From contig JADHUI010000003.1 in assembly GCA_016784605.1 (NCBI GenBank), positions 1 to 64,000 of the forward strand: a stretch of 64,000 bases of DNA, in the 5' to 3' direction. Below the pieces are notes generated by a model. The model saw only the letters and a list, made by a program, of their open reading frames with translations. It was not told where the DNA came from and ran no database searches. Origin of the DNA: Fidelibacterota bacterium (GTDB lineage: Bacteria > Fidelibacterota > Marinisomatia > Marinisomatales > UBA1611). Both the position numbers and the translations under genes were made by a program. Within the stretch, counting starts at the first letter, position 1. Each line of letters starts with the position of its first letter. Of the stretch, positions 33,536-42,740 are shown in pieces.

Positions 33536-34912
33536 ATGCTAAAGCTAATAAAAATATTCATTATTTATTTTGTCAGTATTTCATCACTTTATCCGTGTAC
33601 TACAATCTTAATAGGTAAAGGATTAAGCAAAGATGGTTCTATTCTTCATGCTCATAATGAAGATATGGGCCAAAATACTGTTGGTCGATTATGGAGAATC
33701 AACGGTCAATCTCATACGGACCTTGATTCAATTTGGGTTCCATATGTATCATTAGCAGAACCTGGTCAAAAATTGGGCTATTGGGCTTCTGGAAATACAA
33801 GAGCTGTTCGAATAAATGAATTAAATGCGGAATCACTTCCATATGATAATATTCTTGTCGGAATGAATGAAGCAGGTTTAACGATGAGTTGTAATTGGAT
33901 GAATTCAAAAGAAGCACCCATGGAAAAAAAAGGGATTCGTCGTTATGCTATTCGACAACTCATTTTAGAAAGATGTTCAACATCCTATGAAGCTGTTTTG
34001 CTCATCGGTTCTTTAATTGATCAATTTGGTCAAGCAGATTGGGGAGGACTCACATATGTTTTGGCAGATTCGAGTGAAGGGTGGATTGTTGAAACAACCA
34101 CACAAACTTGGGTGGCCAAAAAGCTTGAAGATGATAAAATAATCGCTATCGCAAATCGATTTACTATTGGTGAGAAATATGATATTTCAAGTAAAAACTT
34201 AATACCACGTGCGGTTAAAAAGGGATGGTATAACCCATCAAATGGATCTTTTAATTTTAAATTAGCCTACGGAAATCCTGAGTATATGGATGACCTATAT
34301 GACAGTGAGAGAGAAGGGCGTGTTTTTGAATTATTAAACCCGAAAAAAGGAGCTATTACACCACTCGATTTAATGGATGTGTTAAAAGATAGATATCAAA
34401 ATACAGACCATTATTGTACACCGACAGAATTTGAACCATGGCGAGATATATGTCAAGAGAATGGGGCTAAGCGTCCAATTTGTACCAATTTATGTCAATC
34501 ATCTTTTGTTGCTCATTTACGTCCAGATTTACCCATAGAAGTTGGAGCTGTATTTTGGTTTACATTTGCTACTCCTGATTATGGACCTTATTTCCCGGTT
34601 TATTCAATAGGATCGAAAATTGATAATAGATTTTCTATAAATGACCCAAGAGATAGCTATTCAAATGCATGGTGGAACTATAGGCATGCTCAACAAAAAA
34701 TAGATACATTGGATCGTAAAACAATTGATCAAATGCGCGATCAGTCTTGGATTGAAACTAAAACCATAATGGCGAATCAATCCAAATGGGAAAATCAAAT
34801 GCGAGTACAATTAAAAAAGAACAAATTAAATAATGCTATTACGATTGCAAACCGATATACAAATGCATCAGCCCGATTTTCGCTCAATTTTATAAAACAG
34901 CTTTTAAAATAA
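33536..34912 (+). CDS. Secreted C69-family dipeptidase
   Basis: 458 residues from the ATG at 33536. A Met 8 codons earlier is open but does not make a better signal peptide. After the signal (MLKLIKIFIIYFVSISSLYP) the chain reads CTTILIGKG: Cys21 would be the N-terminal nucleophile of this Ntn-hydrolase family (like PepD of Lactobacillus). Family motifs follow: DGSILHAHNEDMGQN, WGGLTYVLADSSEGWIVETT and ANRFTIGEKYDISSKNL. It acts outside the cytoplasm on dipeptides. It faces the ggt/aminotransferase cluster, supplying amino acids to it by inference. Confidence 0.9.
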   Translation: MLKLIKIFIIYFVSISSLYPCTTILIGKGLSKDGSILHAHNEDMGQNTVGRLWRINGQSHTDLDSIWVPYVSLAEPGQKLGYWASGNTRAVRINELNAESLPYDNILVGMNEAGLTMSCNWMNSKEAPMEKKGIRRYAIRQLILERCSTSYEAVLLIGSLIDQFGQADWGGLTYVLADSSEGWIVETTTQTWVAKKLEDDKIIAIANRFTIGEKYDISSKNLIPRAVKKGWYNPSNGSFNFKLAYGNPEYMDDLYDSEREGRVFELLNPKKGAITPLDLMDVLKDRYQNTDHYCTPTEFEPWRDICQENGAKRPICTNLCQSSFVAHLRPDLPIEVGAVFWFTFATPDYGPYFPVYSIGSKIDNRFSINDPRDSYSNAWWNYRHAQQKIDTLDRKTIDQMRDQSWIETKTIMANQSKWENQMRVQLKKNKLNNAITIANRYTNASARFSLNFIKQLLK

Positions 34913-34943
34913 ATCTAACCCATAATTATAATGTAAAAAAAAA

Positions 34944-34970
34944 GCCCCAACAAAGTTGGGGCTTTTTTTT
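34944..34970. terminator. Strong bidirectional intrinsic terminator
   Basis: GCCCCAAC (34944-34951), loop AAA, GTTGGGGC (34955-34962), then eight T on the plus strand and a run of T on the minus strand as well. It ends both the plus-strand dipeptidase gene and the convergent minus-strand TonB receptor gene, whose stops lie at 34912 and 34985. Confidence 0.95.
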
Positions 34971-34984
34971 ATTCAATAAATGAA

Positions 34985-37867
34985 TTAGAAATTGTAAGAC
35001 AATCTCATATAGTCATAACGACCATTCATACCGTATGGAGCAAAGTTTGGATAAACAAAGGCACCATCATTGTTGGAGCCAGTCCATTTATCGGGCATTT
35101 GATCTGTAAAGTTCTTAGAACCTACAGCAACCGTAACAGCACCAAAGTCATAACTTCCTTCTAAATCCATAATTGATTTAGCGGAGAAAATTAACCCCTC
35201 AGTTCTACGGCTTTCAAATTCGCCTACTTTGTTAAAGCGGAATGAACCCGCCCAGCTACCATTAGAATATTTGGTTGTAAAAACCATATTATCTGCTGGA
35301 GTTACTGTTGTCATAGTACGTACTTCATTATCGTCAAAGATATTCCCACCATATGCGGAAAGTTCATCTGGCGTTTTAATTTCACCAACGATTTCAGTTG
35401 CATTATTATTGTAAGCAAGCGTGAAGTCCAGTGCACCCATGGAACCTAAGTCCATATTGTATGCAGCAGATACATCAAAACCAGATGTTTTTGTATCTAC
35501 AGCATTTGCAAAGAAACGTCCACCACCGCCATAATCGGCACCTTCGATGCCAGCAGCAACTAATAGATCATAAACATGTGCGCCTAATGATCCTTCTTCG
35601 TCATTATGAGATGTGGCTACACCATTTTCTTGTGTACCACCACCTGTTTTGAAATTACCCGTCATGACAACACGGTCTTCAATATTCACACTATAATAAT
35701 CAAATGTGAGACGAATACCAGCTACATCAGCGGATAAACCACCACTCATGTTTGTTGATAATTCAGGTTTCAATGTTGTAGCGCCTAATGCTTGAGCGAC
35801 AGGGTGATCTACAGGAAATGTTCCAACTTCAAATGCAACACCATCAATAAAGTTGGTGGAGATTTTTGATTGAAAAGCTTGTGCTAAAGCAGGAGCTCTA
35901 AAGCCAGTGCTATAAGCACCACGAAGTACAATGCCTTCCATAACTTCATAACGTAATGAAGCTTTGTAGCTAAAGTTGCTACCGAAGTCACTGTAATTTT
36001 CAAAACGACCTGCAAAACCAACACGCATGCCATCCATTACTTCCATTTCAGCATCTGCATAAGCAGCATAACTGGAACGATCAGCATTCGCTGTAGCTGC
36101 AGCGTTAGATGGTTTAAAACCACCAAAACACTGGCAACCTGATGAACCACTGCTAGAATTCAATCCATCATATTGTATTTCACCTGTGGAATCAACATAA
36201 GATGAATCCCAACCAGCAACAGATGTATCATCATAATGCCCATTAGCATATGAAGCATATTCGCCTGGGTAAATACGATAAGATTCACTTCTAAGTTCAC
36301 CACCAACAGCCACATTGATTCCACCCATTTCTGTGGTTAAATCAAGGTTTGTTGTATTTTGATCAAATGTGAAACCACCAATGTCATAAGTCCGAATTTG
36401 TTCTGGACCAAATGAAGCATTTGTGGAAAACATTTTGTAATGGAAATCATTATTTCCGGAAGTATTACTTAAGTCATAAGACCATGTTCCGAAAACACCT
36501 TTAATACCCATGGATGTTGAGAAATCATAAATCGTAGGAGTAATATGAGGTACATATCCAGTTGGATTTGCACTTAACCATGTTTTATGAGGATGATCTG
36601 GGCCACGTGTATAACACCCGGCATCACTGTTTCGTTGTGAATATCCACCAAATGCATAGAATGTGCGATCACCAGCAGGTAACTCAGTATTAAAGAAAAT
36701 ACCATAGTTATCTTGTTGACCATCACCCCAAATCATACGTTGTGGATCAATATACCAGTCACTACCTGGATTTAAACGATTTTCTTCAGCTTCATTGTCT
36801 GACCAATAATCTGAATTAGGTTCATATAATGTTTCACCTTCAAATCCGATACGGTTTGTGCGACCACGATGACGGTATTCTGCAGATACATTAAAGTATC
36901 CGTCATCACCAAGAGCAAAACCTTTGTTGTATTGAACTTGCATTACATCACCATCATTTTTAACAGATTCTTCACTGGATTGAACAATGCCATTTTTATC
37001 AGCAATTGTTGTTGGATTCCATTCGTATGGTGCTCCAGATGCGGCCCAATCATAAAGATCGAAACCAGTAGGAACAGCTTCAACGGTGTGGTTTGATGCA
37101 CCTGTTGTTACAGAAAAACTTCCTGCAGAATCACCGGATTTTAATACAATATTAATCACACCAGCGATTGCATCTGAACCATATTGTGCAGCAGCACCAT
37201 CGCGAAGAACTTCAATTCTTTCAATGGAAGAAGCGGGAATGGCATTAATATCAACACCCGTATCACCACGACTTGGGCTATTGTTTACATGAACCAATGC
37301 AGTTGTATGACGACGTTTTCCATTCACCAAGACCAATACCTGTCCAGATGAAAGACCGCGAAGCGTCATTGGGCGAACAGCATCAGAGCCATCAGCAATC
37401 GTTGTACGCGGCATGCTGAATGATGGCGCTAATGACTGAAGAATTTGAGCTGTTTCACTAAAACCTGCACGACGTATTTCTTGTGCTGTGAACACATCAA
37501 CAGGTACAGCTTGATCTTGAGCAGCATGGGCGAAGCGAGATCCAATAACGGAAACCGCAGCACCTGCTAATGCAGAAGCATCAAGTGCGAAGTTGAGTGT
37601 TGCACCACCTGAACCGACTGTTGCAGATAATGTTTTTGAATGATAACCAATAAAAGATGCTTTAACGCTGTATGATCCTGCAGCTACTCCACTGATGGAA
37701 TAGGCACCTGATGCATCAGCAGCAGCCCCTTGGCCAGTCCCTACTACCTCAACATTTGCACCAGCCAGTGGGTTCCCATTACCGTCAGTAATGGTCCCAG
37801 AAATTGACTGTGCAAAAAGCGGTAGGGATAATGAAATGAATAATAAAACTCCTGTGAGTTTCTTCAT
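34985..37867 (-). CDS. TonB-dependent outer-membrane receptor with carboxypeptidase-regulatory N-terminal domain
   Basis: 960 residues. Signal peptide (MKKLTGVLLFISLSLPLFAQ), then a CarboxypepD_reg-like beta sandwich (about 21-105, ITDGNGNPLAGANVEVVGTG). The plug domain follows (about 115-240, TAQEIRRAGFSETAQILQSL, RPMTLRGLSSGQVLVLVNGK, IERIEVLRDGAAAQYGSDAI), then a long beta barrel ending ...GMNGRYDYMRLSYNF with the usual aromatic last residue. A Cys-containing loop (SSGCQCFGGF, about 575) sits in the barrel. It imports a ligand across the outer membrane; the ligand is unknown. AAGGAGGTACGA gives a strong ribosome site. No SusD-like partner is next to it. Confidence 0.95.
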   Translation of the reverse strand: MKKLTGVLLFISLSLPLFAQSISGTITDGNGNPLAGANVEVVGTGQGAAADASGAYSISGVAAGSYSVKASFIGYHSKTLSATVGSGGATLNFALDASALAGAAVSVIGSRFAHAAQDQAVPVDVFTAQEIRRAGFSETAQILQSLAPSFSMPRTTIADGSDAVRPMTLRGLSSGQVLVLVNGKRRHTTALVHVNNSPSRGDTGVDINAIPASSIERIEVLRDGAAAQYGSDAIAGVINIVLKSGDSAGSFSVTTGASNHTVEAVPTGFDLYDWAASGAPYEWNPTTIADKNGIVQSSEESVKNDGDVMQVQYNKGFALGDDGYFNVSAEYRHRGRTNRIGFEGETLYEPNSDYWSDNEAEENRLNPGSDWYIDPQRMIWGDGQQDNYGIFFNTELPAGDRTFYAFGGYSQRNSDAGCYTRGPDHPHKTWLSANPTGYVPHITPTIYDFSTSMGIKGVFGTWSYDLSNTSGNNDFHYKMFSTNASFGPEQIRTYDIGGFTFDQNTTNLDLTTEMGGINVAVGGELRSESYRIYPGEYASYANGHYDDTSVAGWDSSYVDSTGEIQYDGLNSSSGSSGCQCFGGFKPSNAAATANADRSSYAAYADAEMEVMDGMRVGFAGRFENYSDFGSNFSYKASLRYEVMEGIVLRGAYSTGFRAPALAQAFQSKISTNFIDGVAFEVGTFPVDHPVAQALGATTLKPELSTNMSGGLSADVAGIRLTFDYYSVNIEDRVVMTGNFKTGGGTQENGVATSHNDEEGSLGAHVYDLLVAAGIEGADYGGGGRFFANAVDTKTSGFDVSAAYNMDLGSMGALDFTLAYNNNATEIVGEIKTPDELSAYGGNIFDDNEVRTMTTVTPADNMVFTTKYSNGSWAGSFRFNKVGEFESRRTEGLIFSAKSIMDLEGSYDFGAVTVAVGSKNFTDQMPDKWTGSNNDGAFVYPNFAPYGMNGRYDYMRLSYNF

Positions 37868-38016
37868 TCGTACCTCCTTGTTTGCTTGTTTTCACTTGAA
37901 TGAGGGAGCAATGACACCTTCTCCTTCAAAAAGATTCCTTGAATGTAAACCTTGATGCTCTATGAGAGCAAGAGATTAATAAAGCAGAATAGTATGGAGA
38001 TTTATAAATGTGGGTT

Positions 38017-39342
38017 TTAATTCATTTTAGCTTGAATAAAGGATAAAATTTGATCCGATGAAATACGTGTTTGCTCTTGTGTATCGCGGTCTCGGATGGT
38101 GACTGTATCATCTTCCATAGATTGATGATCAACCGTGATGCCAAAAGGCGTTCCTGCTTCGTCCTGACGATAATATCGTTTCCCAATAGACCCTTGTTGA
38201 TCATACAAAACTTTAAAATGTGGTTTTAATCCATCTACAATTGTTCGTGCTTTTTCAGGTAAACCATCTTTTTTCACTAAGGGGCAGATTACGGCCTTCA
38301 CTGGGGCAATCCGTGGGTGGAGTTTTAAAACAGTTCGATTATTTTCAGTATCTTCCCAAAAAGCATCCGTAAGAACGGTTAATAGCATTCTATTTAACCC
38401 TGCGGAAGTTTCAATAATATAGGGGAGGAAACGATTATTTTCTTGCTGATCAAAATAGTTTAGATTTTTCCCCGAGAAAGATTCATGCTGTGATAAATCA
38501 AAATCGGTTCGATTATGGATTCCTTCAATTTCAGACCAGCCAAACGGGAATTCATATTCAATATCCCAAGCTTCTTTTGCATAATGGGCTAATTCATTTT
38601 CGCCATGTTCATGAAATCGAATTTTAGAGGCATCTACCCCAAGAAGGTCAGGGTAGAATTGAAATCTTTTTTCTTTCCACTCCTTCATAATATCGTCATC
38701 CGTTCCAGGTTTGACGAAATATTGCATTTCCATTTGTTCGAATTCACGGGTGCGAAAAATAAAATTACGAGCCACAATTTCATTTCTAAATGCTTTACCA
38801 ATCTGGGCGATCCCAAATGGAACCTTCATCCGCATCGCTCCTTGGACTAATTGATAATTGACATAGATTCCTTGTGCCGTTTCGGGGCGAAGGTATGTAA
38901 CAGATCCAGAATCTTCAACAGGTCCAACATGTGTTTTAAACATTAAATTAAATTGTCGTGGATCTGTCATTTTTCCGGTTGTACCACATTTTGGACATTG
39001 GATGGTATCCCACTGAATTGAATTATACTCTTCCCCAAATTCATCTGCACGATATCGTGAATTGCATTGTTTACAATCCACTAATGGATCATGAAATGCA
39101 TTTACATGTCCACTTGCTTCCCAAATCCGCGGATGCATTAAAATACCGCTATCCAGTCCGACAATATTTTCATGAACTTGCGTCATTTCTTTCCACCATA
39201 ATTGGGAAATATTATTTTTTAATTCAATACCAAGTGGACCATAATCATATACAGCGCCAAATCCCCCGTAAATTTCAGAACTTTGGAAAATAATGCCCCT
39301 ACGCTTACATAGAGATACGAGTTTTTCTATTGTTTTATCCAT
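38017..39342 (-). CDS. glyQS: Glycyl-tRNA synthetase (single-chain, eukaryal/archaeal type)
   Basis: 441 residues. Class II enzyme charging tRNA-Gly. Seen: SEIYGGFGAVYDYGPLGIEL, the zinc-binding pairs CKQCNSRY and CPKCGTTGKM, motif 2 IAQIGKAFRNEIVARNFIFR, EMQYFVKPG, motif 3 ETSAGLNRMLLTVL, and the C-terminal anticodon domain (VICPLVKKDGLPEKARTIVD). It is the homodimeric form, not the alpha2-beta2 one. The CcmH-like gene is 22 bases upstream on the same strand. Confidence 0.97.
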   Translation of the reverse strand: MDKTIEKLVSLCKRRGIIFQSSEIYGGFGAVYDYGPLGIELKNNISQLWWKEMTQVHENIVGLDSGILMHPRIWEASGHVNAFHDPLVDCKQCNSRYRADEFGEEYNSIQWDTIQCPKCGTTGKMTDPRQFNLMFKTHVGPVEDSGSVTYLRPETAQGIYVNYQLVQGAMRMKVPFGIAQIGKAFRNEIVARNFIFRTREFEQMEMQYFVKPGTDDDIMKEWKEKRFQFYPDLLGVDASKIRFHEHGENELAHYAKEAWDIEYEFPFGWSEIEGIHNRTDFDLSQHESFSGKNLNYFDQQENNRFLPYIIETSAGLNRMLLTVLTDAFWEDTENNRTVLKLHPRIAPVKAVICPLVKKDGLPEKARTIVDGLKPHFKVLYDQQGSIGKRYYRQDEAGTPFGITVDHQSMEDDTVTIRDRDTQEQTRISSDQILSFIQAKMN

Positions 39343-39364
39343 TGTACTATTTTGTCTTCCTAAA

Positions 39365-39823
39365 TTATTTATCTAATGCTTTTAATTCTTTTTCTATTTC
39401 ATCATCAAATGGAATATCATCCGATTCGAGATGAATGGTTTCATCTTTTTTCGTTGTTGTTTTCAAATACAAAACCAAAAACCCAATAGACAATATGCCT
39501 ACTCCAATTGGAGCGACCCAAGCCATAACGTTGAATCCTGTCGCAACGGGAACGGCTAAAATTCGTTCACCATATAAACCAACATAAAATTCTAAAATTT
39601 CACCTTTAGTTTTTCCTTGAGCAATGAATTTGGAAATTTGTTGCTCCATTTCTGGATTATGATCTAAATCATAAACGGTTCCTGACCAACAACAGGGAGA
39701 AATTAAACTTTTCTTTAATTCTGTGGCTAAATCATCTTTTGCAAGTAGTGTCGTGGAGACGAATAAAATAAGTGCGCTAGCTTGAAGAAGAATTCGAATT
39801 AATATTTTCAGTTTATTGAGCAT
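39365..39823 (-). CDS. CcmH-like cytochrome c maturation protein, orphan, with CC motif
   Basis: 152 residues. Signal/anchor at 1-25, then the CcmH family core: ISPCCWSGTVYDLDH (Cys44, Cys45), PEMEQQISKFIAQGKTKGEI and LEFYVGLYGERILAVP, which follows the CcmH helical hairpin well. A second membrane helix is seen at about 103-125 (VMAWVAPIGVGILSIGFLVL). Classical CcmH has a CxxC thiol pair that reduces apocytochrome c; here the two Cys are adjacent. None of the other cytochrome c maturation genes is next to it. Confidence 0.75.
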   Translation of the reverse strand: MLNKLKILIRILLQASALILFVSTTLLAKDDLATELKKSLISPCCWSGTVYDLDHNPEMEQQISKFIAQGKTKGEILEFYVGLYGERILAVPVATGFNVMAWVAPIGVGILSIGFLVLYLKTTTKKDETIHLESDDIPFDDEIEKELKALDK

Positions 39824-40145
39824 TTTTTATGTATCCTAATTTGTATATGTTTTAATACAGGATATCCTTTTTTAATCGGATAGTTTGTAATCGTAACCCA
39901 TGAATTTATTCATAGGAACAGAACATAGAAATATATTTAACCGTTTCAAAGGTTTTCATCCAATTTATGAATCTTAATAAACCGATTATATTCTTCCCTA
40001 AAAGACATCTGTTGATGATGCTTTTCCTGGCCCTTAATATAATTTATGACTTTGCTGATTTAAAATAACTGTAGGGATTATAAATCTTGAGTGATCTTTA
40101 ACAAGTAGCTTAATCATAGAAGACTAATAATGATAAGGCCTATTA
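39824..40145. other. Gene-free stretch, nothing recognised
   Basis: 322 AT-rich bases between topA (stop at 40146, minus strand) and the CcmH-like gene (start 39823, minus strand). I see no convincing frame, tRNA or terminator. It should hold the promoter for the CcmH-like/glyQS pair. Confidence 0.6.
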
Positions 40146-42668
40146 TTATTTTTTCTTTTTTTTCGTTTTTCTTTTTTTCTTACGTGGTGGTGCTAATCGT
40201 TTTTTATTTATCAACGCGACTGCATCCTCTAAAGTCACAGACTCTGGTGTGAATGTACGGGGCAATGATGCGTTGAATTTACCATCAGTAATGTATGGGC
40301 CAAACCTTCCATCTTTCAAAACGAGAGATTCGCCTGTTTCAGGATGATCGCCTAACGTTCTGAGATCAGAACTTCTTTTATTTCGATTAGCTAAGAGTTC
40401 AACTGCTTTATTTACTGTTATATCCAAAGGTGTTTCGGGACCTCGTAAACTTGCATTTTGTTTTCCCGCTTTAATATACGGTCCAAATCGACCATAATCT
40501 GCCAGAATAGGTTCTCCCGTTTCAGGATGATCGCCAACCGTGCGAGGAAGGGCTAATAATTGTAAACCCAGTTCAAGTGTAATATCTTCTTGCGCCGTTC
40601 CTTTTGGGATTGATTTTCTTTTCTTAGATTCACCCAACTGTACATAAGGACCATAGGGCCCTTTTTTTAACCAAATAGCTTCATTGGATTCTGGGTCTTG
40701 GCCTAATTCACGATCTTCTTCAATTGCCATGGAAAAGATGTCTTCAATGGCTTCAAGAGTTAAATCCCCTAAATAAATAGAGTCTGGAATGGATTTTGTG
40801 TCATCACCTCGTCTAAGATAGGGTCCATATCGCCCAATGCGCCCTTCAACTGTTTCAGTTAAAGATTCATGCATGGGAATAGTACACGCTTTGGGAATGT
40901 CAATTTTTTCTTCCAACATTTTTTCTAAGCCTTGAGAATCTTTGTCACCGAAGTAAAACGAATTCATGAACGGTATCGCATCCCTTTCTCCTCGTGAAAT
41001 TTCATCTAAATCTTCTTCCATTAAGGCAGTAAAGGTTGCATCCACTAAGCTAGAAAAATGATTTTCTAATAGTTGCGTAACAGCTAAACCTAAGTAAGTG
41101 GGCGTCAATTTTCCTTTAGCTCTATCCACATAACCTCTTTTTACAATGGTATCCATAATAGCAGCAAATGTGGATGGACGTCCAATGCCTTTAGCTTCTA
41201 ATTCTTTGACCAATGACGCTTCCGTAAATCGGGCAGGTGGCTTTGTAGAATGAGATTCAGCAGACAGAGAAGAGCAATTGATGGATTCACCTTTTACCAT
41301 TGAAGGCAAAATCCGTTCTTTATTTGCTAAGTCCGCATCTGGATTATCGCGTCCTTCCACATAAATGCGCATATACCCAGGAAATAAAATGACTTGACCT
41401 GATGCTCTAAATTCTGAATTTCCAGCTAAAATAGTCACAGAAGTCTGTTTCAATTTTGCGGGTGTCATTTGGCTTGCGATTGTTCGTTTCCAAATGAGAT
41501 CATACAGTTCTGCCGCGACATGATCTAAAGATTGTTCCACTTCAGACTTTGGACGAAATGCTTTATGGGCTGGACGAATCGCTTCGTGGGCTTCTTGAGC
41601 ATTTTTCACATTGGTTGAATAATGTTTTGCGTTCCCAGGCAAATAATCATTACCATATTTTTCAGCTATAATGGTACGAGCGCCCACAAGGGCTTCATCG
41701 GATAAATGCGTTGAATCCGTTCTCATATATGTGATAAAACCTGCTTCATACAACATTTGTGCGGTACGCATTGTTTGCCGTGCGGATAATCGTAATTTCC
41801 GAGAGGCCTCCTGTTGAAGTGTGCTCGTTGTGAAAGGTGCCTTTGGGTTAGATGTCCGTGGTTTCTCTTCAATCGATTTTACGGACCAAGATTCTTTTTC
41901 CAGTGATTTTACGAGAGCGGTGGCATCTTTTTCAGACAATAAAACAGCTTTGTCATTTGTCATTTCACCCGTATTAGCATCAAAGTCTTTACCGGATGCA
42001 ATCCGTTTTTCATCTACACGAATTAACGTAGCTTCAAAAGTTGATTTATCATTTTGCTTTGCTACTTCAGCTTTAAGGTCAAAATAGGTGGCACGTTTAA
42101 ATACCATCCTTTTTCGATCTCGATCAATTAAAAGTTTTACAGCAGCAGATTGAACACGCCCAGCGGATAATGCATTTTTTACAAAGCTCATATTAGATTG
42201 TAATGTTTGCCATAATATGGGAGAAATTTTATACCCGACTAATCGATCAATCACACGTCGAGTTTGCTGGGCGGCAATCATATTCTCATCCAATCCTCGG
42301 ACTTGATCCATTCCTTCTTTTACACCTGCTTTTGTTATTTCGGTAAATTGAACTCTTTCAATCTTTTCATCTGGAATTTCGGTTGCAAGATGAGATGCAA
42401 TGGCTTCTCCTTCACGGTCAGGATCAGTTGCGATTAAAACACGTGGGGCAATTTTTGCTTTTTTTCGTAATGATTTAATAAAGTCCGTTCGATTGGGAAG
42501 TACTTTTAACTTTATATCAAAATCATTTTCAATATCGATTGCCAATTCTTTTCGCGGTAAATCTTTTACATGTCCAACACACGCAATAACTTCATATTCA
42601 CCTCCAAGATATTTTTCTATTGTACGTGCTTTTGAGGGTGACTCTACAATTAATAATGGTTTACTCAT
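40146..42668 (-). CDS. topA: DNA topoisomerase I
   Basis: 840 residues. Type IA enzyme relaxing negative supercoils. TOPRIM domain: LLIVESPSKARTIEKYLGGE, ATDPDREGEAIASHLATEI (acidic metal triad). Then NALSAGRVQSAAVKLLIDRD and the catalytic tyrosine (Tyr314) in FITYMRTDST, with HEAIRPAHKAFRP. The C-terminal part has four or more 'GPY' repeats (GRYGPYLRRGDDTKSI, KKGPYGPYVQLGESKKRKSI, GRFGPYIKAGKQNASL, GRFGPYITDGKFNASL) and a Lys-rich tail. No Cys4 zinc fingers are present; the repeat-type tail replaces them, a common variant outside Proteobacteria. Confidence 0.97.
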   Translation of the reverse strand: MSKPLLIVESPSKARTIEKYLGGEYEVIACVGHVKDLPRKELAIDIENDFDIKLKVLPNRTDFIKSLRKKAKIAPRVLIATDPDREGEAIASHLATEIPDEKIERVQFTEITKAGVKEGMDQVRGLDENMIAAQQTRRVIDRLVGYKISPILWQTLQSNMSFVKNALSAGRVQSAAVKLLIDRDRKRMVFKRATYFDLKAEVAKQNDKSTFEATLIRVDEKRIASGKDFDANTGEMTNDKAVLLSEKDATALVKSLEKESWSVKSIEEKPRTSNPKAPFTTSTLQQEASRKLRLSARQTMRTAQMLYEAGFITYMRTDSTHLSDEALVGARTIIAEKYGNDYLPGNAKHYSTNVKNAQEAHEAIRPAHKAFRPKSEVEQSLDHVAAELYDLIWKRTIASQMTPAKLKQTSVTILAGNSEFRASGQVILFPGYMRIYVEGRDNPDADLANKERILPSMVKGESINCSSLSAESHSTKPPARFTEASLVKELEAKGIGRPSTFAAIMDTIVKRGYVDRAKGKLTPTYLGLAVTQLLENHFSSLVDATFTALMEEDLDEISRGERDAIPFMNSFYFGDKDSQGLEKMLEEKIDIPKACTIPMHESLTETVEGRIGRYGPYLRRGDDTKSIPDSIYLGDLTLEAIEDIFSMAIEEDRELGQDPESNEAIWLKKGPYGPYVQLGESKKRKSIPKGTAQEDITLELGLQLLALPRTVGDHPETGEPILADYGRFGPYIKAGKQNASLRGPETPLDITVNKAVELLANRNKRSSDLRTLGDHPETGESLVLKDGRFGPYITDGKFNASLPRTFTPESVTLEDAVALINKKRLAPPRKKKRKTKKKKK

Positions 42669-42740
42669 TTATATCCTGTCTATTTATTTGTTACAAATCG
42701 GCGATTCCACGCCCGCGTATATAATATAGAGTGAAAAAAA

